Below are positions 58,788-64,000 of a stretch of 64,000 bases of DNA, piece after piece. A program made the translations under genes and the position numbers. This DNA is from Peromyscus leucopus (Eukaryota > Chordata > Mammalia > Rodentia > Cricetidae): contig NC_051082.1 of the NCBI RefSeq assembly GCF_004664715.2, positions 4,400,290-4,464,289 of the forward strand. Direction: 5' to 3'. Position 1 is the first letter of the stretch. Every line of letters starts with the position of its first letter. The notes below the pieces were generated by a model. The model made no database searches. It saw nothing but the letters and a program-made list of their open reading frames with translations, and was not told the origin of the DNA.

Positions 58788-61366
58788 CTCTCCTTTCAAC
58801 GTGGCACATCCTGCTGTGGTCCATCCCACACTGCATAACCCTCTGGCTGGACCGTGCAATAGGTCACCACAGCAAAGGAGGTGGAAAGGACCAGTATTCT
58901 GTAATACAGGTATGACAGTGGACATTTCAAGGGACTTTGGTTTCAGCTTATTTCCAATTTTTCCTAGCCAGGTCTAGATTACTTCACCAAGCATAATGTC
59001 CCGATGGCTCCCCAATGTTGTAGCAGAAGCCACACTTTCTCCCTTTTCGGGGCCTGATACTATTCCATCGTATACGGATCTACCGCATCTTCCTTACGTA
59101 TGTCTCCACTGGTGGGCACGGGACGGCTTCCATCTGCTCTGCACGTGGTTACACTGGTCGACACTCTGGCTCTTGTCTACTGACATCTCCTTCCCTTGCC
59201 CCACGGGCTCCAGCATCCTCCTTTGGAATCATCTCTCCCTTACCTCCCCAAGTCACCCTCTATCTTTTCCTACTTTTGAAAGGATCCCACCACCAGGCTC
59301 TCTGCCTGTGCCTTCCCACTGTGTGCTGCTAATAGGGAAGCCCAGGGGATGAGAGGGAGGGCAGGGTGGACGAGAGACCAGGGTTGATGCGCTGTCCCGG
59401 CCCCTCCCCTGCAGGGTGGTCACAGGCTGGCCCAGCTGAAGGGCAGCAGCGCATCGCTGCCTCCTGGTCCTCCAGGACTGGGCTTGGTAACACACTCATG
59501 GGGAGACTTTACTGCTGGTATTATTTTTCAGTTACGGTTGTCTGTCTGCTTGTTTGTTGAGGGAGTGATGAATGGTTTTCGGGAGTCCGTTCTCTCCTTA
59601 CGTAACTTGGGTCCTGGGTTGGGAGCTCAGGTCATCAGGGTTGGTTGCAGGCGCTTTACGAGCCACCTCACTGGCCCTGTTATTATGGTTATTACCTGAA
59701 GTACCGGGTATCGAAGCCAGGGCCTGTGAGGCGAGCACTCTACCAACTGAGCTACAGCCGCAGCCCCTTCTTACGTTTCATCTGGAGGCAGGGTCTCACT
59801 AAGTTGCCTAGGCAGACTATGAAGTGATGACGCTCGCCTCAGCCTCCCCGGTAGCTGGGATGACAAGCTCGGTCCACCAGGCTCATCGGGGACTTTATGG
59901 TGACTTTCTCCTCAGACTGCTCTGTTGTATCAGGCAGGACACTATCTGCCAGCACCGTCCACGCTAAAGCCCACCCCACTAAGGGCCCAGAGCCTTCCTA
60001 GCACCCACCCCCTCCCACCCTCCTTTTCTCCACCCCCATCCCCCACCCCTGCTTCACTTAAAGGAGCCGCAATCCATTTCTGTTGTCAACCATCAGTCAC
60101 CATTAAAAGGTCTAATGACAGGCATGTTAAGGATGCTGGCCGGTTAGGATGGATATTAGTCATGACACTACACCAGGTATGAGCTTAAAACTTTTTTTTT
60201 TTTTTCTGAGACAGGGTCTTGCTATGTGGTCCTGACTGGCCTGGAACTGGCAGCCATCCTCCTGCCTCCGCCCACTGAGTTTGGAGGTTGCAGGTCTGCG
60301 CCACCACCCCTCTCAGCTTTTTAGTTGCTGGATCCTGGGAAGCCTCAGAGAGAACCGAGTGTGACCAGGGTTAGCCCGATTTCGAGAGCAGCCGGCCCGG
60401 GCGCATTCTGTCATTGAAACAACCAGCTGGGATGGCGGTCAATGCCTGGCATCTATTAAGGAGGTAGAGGCAGGAGGATTGCCTCCAGTCCAAGGCCAGT
60501 CTGAGTCACAGATCGGGCTCTAGGCAACCCAGGGCTACCTAGGGAAAGCCTGTCTGACAAACAAGCACATAGATGCAGGATTCACACAACTGACTGTCCA
60601 CGTCTGTGTCAGGCAGCTGGGAGTCGGCCACTCGGATGGATCAGAGGCAGCTGTCAGGAGGTCCGAGTCAGTGGGCACAGAGACAGCTATGCTCCGTGTG
60701 ATCACGTGACTGAGGGGCCGGCACTGAGAACACCTCTCAGCTTCCACCGTCCCTGCAAGGCAGGGAGTTCACGGCCAGCCTGAGCAATTTAGCAAGACTC
60801 CGTCTCAAAATAAAAAGGCCAAAGAGGGCCGGGTATGGAGGTGGGGGTGGGGGGTGGCTCAGAGGTGGAGCCCTTGCCCAATGTTTGTGAGGTTCTAGAT
60901 CAGCGGTTCTCAACTTGTGGATCGCTACCCCTCTGGGGGCCGAGTGACCCTTTCACGGGGTTACCTATCAGATATTTATATTACGATCATAACAGTAGCA
61001 AAATTATGGTTATGAAGTAGCAATAAAAATAATTTCATGGTTGGGGGTCACCTAAATGTGAGGAGCTGTATTAAAGAGTTGCAGCCTTAGGAAGGTTGAG
61101 AACCACTGATCCAATTAAAGAAAGAAAGACGGGGAGAAGGGGGAGGGAGGGGGGGGAATATACTGTATATCCATGTACATGTTTGCCAATTGAGTCTGTC
61201 ACGGTTTTCTGAAACTCCCCTTTGCAGTCCTGTGGCTCCATACATCCGAGAACTGATTGCCAGTCAGTTAACATTCCCCAGAGACCGGCACCTTCTCCTT
61301 ACCTCTATCAGCAAAATACACTTGGCTCTGGCTTTCATGGGAAGGAACTCAGCGTACAGCGTCACC
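44710..61366 (-). CDS. Svop: Synaptic vesicle 2-related protein, C-terminal ten coding exons
   Basis: SVOP is a major-facilitator-superfamily protein of synaptic vesicles related to SV2 and organic-ion transporters; its substrate is not established. The ten exons encode about the last 355 of some 548 residues: late helices of the first half ([17 protein letters not shown]), the central cytosolic loop ([14 protein letters not shown]), helix 7 ([11 protein letters not shown]), a lumenal loop with cysteines (KCSLACEYL), the DRLGRKKTM loop typical of the superfamily, then helices up to [11 protein letters not shown] and the cytosolic [10 protein letters not shown] tail. Phases agree throughout except that the exon at 58533-58657 is one base short. 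Intron after the 45433 exon is GC-AG. Earlier exons, including the N-terminus, lie right of the window. The gene is tail-to-tail with Dao. Confidence 0.96.
45050..45161 (+). mobile_element. Old B1-like SINE
   Basis: CCAGGTATGGTGATGCACAT and GTTCAAGGCCAGCCTGGGCT. Confidence 0.75.
45251..45364 (+). mobile_element. B1 SINE with internal deletion
   Basis: GGCCGGGCAGTGGTGGTGCA and TTTAATCCCAGCACTCAGGA, then a shortened right half. Confidence 0.88.
45433..45522 (-). CDS. Svop: Svop coding exon, second from last
   Basis: 30 codons: [20 protein letters not shown], then [10 protein letters not shown]. Acceptor CATTCCAG. Donor is CAG|GCAAGT, a GC site with otherwise perfect consensus. YPTATRALG is a conserved loop next to helix 10-11. 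Confidence 0.96.
46284..46330. repeat. (GT)n microsatellite
   Basis: About 23 GT units, at the end of the reverse B3. Confidence 0.97.
46331..46482 (-). mobile_element. B3-type SINE, reverse
   Basis: GGCCAGAAGAGGGCGTCGGA, GGTCCTCTGGAAGACCAGTG and TCACTGAGGCGTCTCTCCAG. Confidence 0.9.
46637..46720. repeat. (TTC)n / sense-strand (GAA)n tract, about 28 units
   Basis: Uninterrupted TTC triplets on the plus strand, that is GAA on the strand transcribed in sense for Svop. Confidence 0.97.
47022..47103 (-). CDS. Svop: Svop coding exon, third from last
   Basis: 82 bases complete an Arg codon and encode [17 protein letters not shown] then [10 protein letters not shown]; acceptor CCTCCCCAG, donor GTAGGA. 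Membrane helix 10. Confidence 0.96.
47104..48204. other. Svop intron
   Basis: 1.1 kb containing an LTR-like repeat (47682-48045); otherwise unique. Confidence 0.75.
47682..48045 (+). mobile_element. LTR-like rodent repeat, about 364 bp
   Basis: Starts TGTGGTGGTTTGAATAAG and ends GTGACTAAGACA, with AGGATTAGGAGGTGTGGCTT, TTTGAGGTTTCAAAGCCCAA, GTTAAATGTTTTCC and GGTCATGATGTCTTTTCACG. TG...CA ends fit an LTR; flanking pentamers CACAG/CATGG match only partly. Family assignment (MaLR-type) is tentative. Confidence 0.7.
48205..48316 (-). CDS. Svop: Svop coding exon, fourth from last
   Basis: 112 bases: [17 protein letters not shown], then [19 protein letters not shown]. Acceptor CTCCTGGCAG, donor GTGGGT. 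DRLGRKK is the conserved major-facilitator loop between helices 8 and 9. Confidence 0.97.
48317..49055. other. Svop intron
   Basis: 739 bases; no clear repeat, no other exon. Confidence 0.7.
49056..49163 (-). CDS. Svop: Svop coding exon, fifth from last
   Basis: 108 bases: [18 protein letters not shown], then [17 protein letters not shown] plus one base. Acceptor CTCACCCTAG, donor GTGAGG. Encodes the cysteine-containing lumenal loop and start of helix 8. Confidence 0.97.
49234..49951 (+). mobile_element. Solo LTR of an endogenous retrovirus-like element
   Basis: Runs from TGTTGTGG to GGTACA, flanked by GCCCTT (49228-49233) and TCCCTT (49952-49957), a 6-bp duplication with one mismatch as expected for class II elements. 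Contains a polyadenylation signal AATAAA at 49613-49618 and, before it, an eightfold 44-bp tandem array. No internal coding region remains. I recognise it as a type common in cricetid genomes but cannot name the family with certainty. Confidence 0.85.
49255..49590 (+). repeat. 44-bp tandem repeat array in LTR U3
   Basis: Units begin TGTAAAGATGTG and continue TACATTTGTTTATGCTG, about eight copies of 42-44 bp plus a short 29-bp first unit. Two versions (GTTAC and GGTGC) alternate in the middle. Confidence 0.95.
50009..50150 (+). mobile_element. B1 SINE
   Basis: GGCCAGGCAGTGGTGGCACA to AACTCTGTCTCAAC. Confidence 0.94.
52139..52283 (-). mobile_element. B1 SINE with 10-bp target-site duplication
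   Basis: Reverse B1 with TTTG tail; TCTACAACTG at 52129-52138 and 52284-52293. Confidence 0.93.
52314..52452 (+). mobile_element. B1 SINE
   Basis: GGCTGGCCGTGGTGGCGCAC to GGCTTTATCTAAAAGC. Confidence 0.9.
52513..52612 (+). mobile_element. B1-like SINE fragment
   Basis: GTGTGGTGGTGCATGCCTGT, AGGCTGAGGCAAGAGCCTCG and GGCCAGCCTCTGCC. Confidence 0.8.
52960..53020 (+). repeat. G-rich run next to Svop splice donor
   Basis: Repeated GGTGGGGGTGGGGG words; on the Svop strand this is C-rich and begins about 25 bases inside the intron. Confidence 0.85.
53047..53123 (-). CDS. Svop: Svop coding exon, sixth from last
   Basis: 77 bases complete a Trp codon and encode [18 protein letters not shown], then QAGDVCS plus one base. 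Acceptor CCCACAG, donor GTGAGT. Second half of helix 7. Confidence 0.97.
53672..53785. repeat. (TTC)n then (CTC)n tract
   Basis: About 28 uninterrupted TTC units (GAA on the Svop strand), then CTC units, in the tail of the adjacent B1. Confidence 0.97.
53786..53932 (-). mobile_element. B1 SINE
   Basis: CCCAAGACAGGGTTTCTCTG to GCGCCACCACTGCCTAGC, GTTTTAGTACCTGTCCTGGA variant. Confidence 0.95.
55605..55825 (+). mobile_element. B4-type composite SINE
   Basis: GGTGGCCAGCCTGTCATCCC, TCCGGAGGCAAAGACC, AGCTGGCTAGCTCCAAGTGA and a CATCCACACACGCAAAATAA tail. Confidence 0.7.
55838..55897. repeat. 18-bp tandem repeat with GC boxes
   Basis: CAGTGGGCGGGGCTCA and close variants about three times plus a partial, ending 14 bases from the Svop donor. 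Contains GGGCGG boxes. Confidence 0.88.
55912..55985 (-). CDS. Svop: Svop coding exon, seventh from last
   Basis: 74 bases: [16 protein letters not shown] then TTLLLWFI plus two bases. Acceptor TTGAAACAG, donor GTAAGA. Central cytosolic loop and start of helix 7. Confidence 0.97.
56059..56272. repeat. (CA)n and (CAGA)n compound array
   Basis: Two long CA blocks with a central ACAGACATAC/ACACAGAC part. Confidence 0.95.
56546..56590. repeat. (CA)n microsatellite
   Basis: About 22 CA units, ending 17 bases short of the Svop exon boundary, within the intron beyond its donor. Confidence 0.96.
56607..56735 (-). CDS. Svop: Svop coding exon, eighth from last
   Basis: 43 codons: [18 protein letters not shown], then [16 protein letters not shown] and LGKLIISRQ. 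Acceptor GTTCCCTCAG, donor [14 protein letters not shown] is a conserved motif at the end of helix 6 in this transporter family. Confidence 0.97.
57890..57938. repeat. (CGTG)n (TG)n microsatellite
   Basis: Four CGTG-type units, then about 16 TG units. Confidence 0.95.
58281..58420 (-). mobile_element. B1 SINE
   Basis: TTTTTGAGACAGGGTTTCTC to CAACACCACGCCCAGC. Confidence 0.93.
58533..58657 (-). CDS. Svop: Svop coding exon, ninth from last, one base short
   Basis: Acceptor CTGGGCCAG, donor GTACGT. Reads [32 protein letters not shown], then the frame shifts. 126 bases would give [11 protein letters not shown] and join WLPES in phase; 125 are present. The shortage is at the GGG of 58561-58563 (CCC on the coding strand), where a fourth C restores the frame. 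Confidence 0.93.
58750..58786. repeat. (CG)n (CA)n microsatellite
   Basis: Four CG steps followed by about 14 CA units. Confidence 0.95.
59690..59766 (-). mobile_element. ID SINE, reverse
   Basis: ATCGAAGCCAGGGCCTGTGA, GCGAGCACTCTACCAACTGA and GCTACAGCCGCAGCCCC, the complement of the ID tRNA-like core. Confidence 0.88.
60190..60318 (-). mobile_element. Old B1-like SINE
   Basis: T run, CTGAGACAGGGTCTTGCTAT and GGTCTGCGCCACCACCCCTC. Confidence 0.8.
60427..60562 (+). mobile_element. Old B1-like SINE
   Basis: GCTGGGATGGCGGTCAATGC, GGAGGTAGAGGCAGGAGGAT and AAGCCTGTCTGACAAAC. Confidence 0.65.
60901..61108 (+). mobile_element. URR1-type non-autonomous hAT DNA transposon
   Basis: Terminal inverted repeats CAGCGGTTCTCAACTT and AAGGTTGAGAACCACTG, with CATAACAGTAGCAAAATTA and GGTTATGAAGTAGCAATAAA inside. 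This matches the rodent URR1 family as I know it. An intact 8-bp duplication is not visible (TTCTAGAT versus ATCCAATT). Confidence 0.92.
61303..61366 (-). CDS. Svop: Svop coding exon, tenth from last
   Basis: 64 bases finish a Ser codon and encode [21 protein letters not shown]. Acceptor TTGCCTAG, donor GTAAGG. Located between helices 4 and 5 of the transporter. Confidence 0.96.
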
Positions 61367-62157
61367 CTAGGCAAGCAAAAAGACAGGGTGGGAAGATGGC
61401 CGATTCTGAATCACATCCTCCAATAATGATCCTAAGTCAGAATTTCCTGGGATCATGGCTAAGGTCAGAAAACCAACAGGTTCTTACGGTGGCTCAAGGC
61501 TACCTTCAAACTCTCTATCCGCTTGCCTCCACCTCCTGAGCACTGCGTTGCCTGCGTGCACCATTGCATTCTAGAAGTGTGTGAATCTCTTGACCTTTGG
61601 AAGCAGATTCTCGAACACAGGGTCCCAGGCTCCTGCATTTCCCCCAAACGATCCTCAGATTCCATCGTGCTTCCATGGAGGTCGATGGTAGCCGCAGCAT
61701 CTGGGGAAGGTCTGGTCTTGGGTTTAAGGGCAGCTGTGTTAGCTGTTGCTATCCCTGTGTCATATATGGCCTCTTGTCCTGGGGGACACCCTCATCCTGG
61801 TCCCTGATGTCTGTCTGTGCATCCCTGGGGACAACCACAGAGGTGAGGTTGAGTTGCTCCCAGGTGTTGCATCCATGGTGTCCAATGCCAGCCTGCTCCC
61901 TCACTGGTATGTCAGTCTCCATAGATGGGTGAAGTTGGTGTGGGACAGATGTCTCCACCCTAAGGTATCATTTTGACACTGATGACTATTCAGGACATGT
62001 TCAGATTTCCTAGTATCTTGTTCTCCACAAAACCTCAACTCACCAGCTGTAGCTACTGGCTCTTTCTACTTGAACTGACCATGACTGCATTGGTGATAAA
62101 CTGTGGTTTTAATTTGTCTTTCTTTTAATCACTTCCTAATATAAGAAAGAGCACTTT

Positions 62158-62290
62158 TGGGATGGGCGAGATGGATCAGCAGATAAAAGTATCTGCTGCC
62201 AATTCCGGTGACCTGAGTTTGATCTCTATAACTCCACATGGTAGAAAGAGAGAGCTGAATCCTACAAGGGGTCCTCTGACCTCCACTGTG
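62158..62290 (+). mobile_element. B2-type SINE
   Basis: GGGCGAGATGGATCAGCAGA, TGACCTGAGTTTGATCTCTA and GGTCCTCTGACCTCCACTG. Confidence 0.8.
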
Positions 62291-62567
62291 TACTAAATCA
62301 CCTGGAAGGTGCCCTGGACCTGCATATCTTCCCAGCTGTCACTTGACCTGAATGATGCTCTGTGGATGCTCACAGCTCCCCCTACTGGACATAAAAAGCT
62401 ACAGTTTCACGGTCACCCTCTGGATTTTGCTTATTCTCATGAAAGGACACTTGCAGCTTTAGTGAGATTTTTGTCCATTTTTTTGCACTTTATAACCCAA
62501 AATGTCATTTGTAATAATAGATACAGAGCACTATTTAACTCCACTTTAAAAATTAGAATGCAAATCT

Positions 62568-62759
62568 TGGGGCTGGAGATTGTTTAGTGGTTAAGAGCTC
62601 AGAGGACCAGAGTTCAATTCCCAGCACCCACACGGTGGTTTACAACCACCTGCAACTCCAGTTCTGGGGGGATCAGACGCCCTCTTCTGACCTCTGCAGG
62701 TATTGCATGCACATGGTGCACATACACACATGCAGGTAAAATGCTATACACATAAATCA
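62568..62759 (+). mobile_element. B2/B3-type SINE
   Basis: TTGGGGCTGGAGATTGTTTA, GAGTTCAATTCCCAGCACCC, ACGCCCTCTTCTGACCTCTG and GTAAAATGCTATACACATAA. Confidence 0.94.
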
Positions 62760-62779
62760 TATTTGAATCCAGTTTTTCC

Positions 62780-62860
62780 CTTTGATGCTGGAGATTGCGC
62801 TCAGGGCCATGTGCAAGCTGGGCAAATGCTCTACCACTAAGCTAGATCCTAAGCCACCAA
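62780..62860 (-). mobile_element. ID-type SINE, reverse
   Basis: GGGCAAATGCTCTACCACTA and AGCTAGATCCTAAGCC. Confidence 0.75.
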
Positions 62861-62904
62861 ATCTAACATTTTTACAATTTAAAAAAAAAAGAATTGTTTT
62901 TGTT

Positions 62905-63103
62905 GTGTGCACGCGCATGTGTGTGCGCATGTGCACGTCTTGCACATGTGCAGTGCCCTCATAGGCCAGAAGAGGGCACTGGATCCTCTGGATCTAGAGT
63001 TACAGTCATTATGAGCTATCTAACATGGGTGCTGAGAATTAGACTTGACTCCCCTCCAAGAGCAGTGAGCACTCTTAACCACAGAGCCATCTCTCTGCAC
63101 CCA
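62905..63103 (-). mobile_element. B3-type SINE, reverse
   Basis: GGCCAGAAGAGGGCACTGGA, GATCTAGAGTTACAGTCATT and AACCACAGAGCCATCTCTCT. Confidence 0.93.
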
Positions 63104-63628
63104 ACCAAACTCTTTTAAGCTCTCCATGGACGTAAAGGAGATTACTCAGCATCTCACTATGACTTCTCTATCCTGCTTTTAAAAGGACAGAAACCTTCCA
63201 CGGGGAAAAGCTCCACACCTCTGGCATCGTCCTCCAAGTAGGGCAGGCTCCATGAGCAACATGCTCATCTCACTCTGTAAGTGCACAGCTCCGTGCAGTA
63301 TTTGTCCTACACAGGCACTGTCCAGCATCAGCCGGGTCTGGATTTGAACTCAATTGCAACCAGCCTGGGAGAGCAGCCCCCGGAAGCCCTCTGCTGTCCC
63401 TGCTACTCTGGAGCCTGGCTCTGCTGCCCTTCCCATCATGAGTTGATTTCAGGGCTGCATGGCTCAGTCAGCAGCTGTAAGCCCTGGGTTTGATTCCCCG
63501 CACCCTGGGTTTGATTCCCACCACTGCTGGCTGCGAACTTAGGCTACAGAAGACTCCGTGGCTTTGACTTCCTGTCTTGGATCCCAGGTGGCTGTGCCTG
63601 GGTGGAGCCAGATGGAGCCTCCTAGGTT

Positions 63629-63660
63629 CATCAGGTCATATAATCATCAGGTCATATAAT
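63629..63660. repeat. 16-bp direct tandem duplication
   Basis: CATCAGGTCATATAAT occurs twice in a row. Confidence 0.95.
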
Positions 63661-64000
63661 CCACCTGCTGACTGAAAACGTAAGCAAGTGCCACTGATAC
63701 AGCTGAACCCCCGACCTCAGAACCGAGTTAACTAAATCCTGGTCGTAAACCCTGACTGCCGGGCGTCAGCTCATTCTCACCTTCTCTTCCTGAGCACCCG
63801 ACTTTGATCAAGCCTCCCTGAGCTGGGTTTTCTAATTAGTTGGGGTTGAGCTAAACTCTGTGTGACGACACATCGCACTGCTGTCCTGTGGTTCTCAGGT
63901 GTCATCAGTGTCGGCAGTGAACACTCTGTACGGTGGCTCTCGTCACCAAAGTCAATGTGTGTTTGGGGAAGGGGAGGAACGAAGGGGCGGGGCAGAGAAG

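Larger units (their letters stand above)
58658..61302. other. Svop intron
   Basis: 2.6 kb. CA array (58750-58786), reverse ID (59690-59766), several old B1-like pieces (59782-59883, 60190-60318, 60427-60562), an ID-like fragment and the URR1 element. 58900-59680 looks unique. Confidence 0.7.
61367..64000. other. Svop intron, left part (continues beyond window)
   Basis: 2.6 kb with B2, ID and B3 SINEs at 62158-63103 and a 16-bp duplication near 63629. The exon preceding VTLYAEF, which should end in GGVPQS, was looked for on the minus strand and not found. Confidence 0.65.

Overview
This is vertebrate nuclear DNA from a rodent. The dense B1, B2/B3, B4 and ID SINEs, rodent L1 and URR1 copies show this. 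The B1 subfamilies and a solo LTR with 44-bp tandem repeats resemble those I associate with cricetids (deer mouse, vole, hamster); the species is not resolved. There are no bacterial genes, CRISPR arrays or complete transposons.

Three protein genes can be placed from exon sequence and splice sites. Ssh1 (slingshot phosphatase 1) lies on the minus strand at the left: its first two coding exons (13660-13728 and 9034-9074) and a CpG-island promoter are present, and the rest lies beyond base 1. Dao (D-amino-acid oxidase) is on the plus strand, with ten coding exons from 27336 to 40852 encoding a 346-residue peroxisomal flavoenzyme, apart from one extra T in the fourth coding exon. Svop (SV2-related synaptic vesicle transporter) is on the minus strand, with ten exons from 61366 down to 44710 covering about the C-terminal 355 residues; its 5' part lies beyond base 64000. 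Ssh1-Dao-Svop in this orientation matches the mammalian gene order as I know it.

Layout: 1-3105 is a GT-rich minisatellite in Ssh1 intron 2, the left edge cut by the window; 3106-13659 is the rest of Ssh1 introns 2 and 1; 13200-14060 is the CpG island; 14100-27300 is the Ssh1-Dao interval with many SINEs, a young L1 tail and a heptanucleotide array; 27327-41302 is Dao; 41303-43388 is the convergent spacer with a homopurine tract; 43389-64000 is Svop, including a solo LTR, two long GAA/TTC tracts and a URR1 transposon.

The observations most worth checking are two single-base reading-frame breaks, one in Dao and one in Svop. Finding two in independent conserved genes points first to assembly indels, but Dao inactivation is possible. 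Also notable are a GC-AG intron in Svop, a higher-order period of about 167 bp in the minisatellite, and the heptamer array. I do not see a previously undescribed biological system here.
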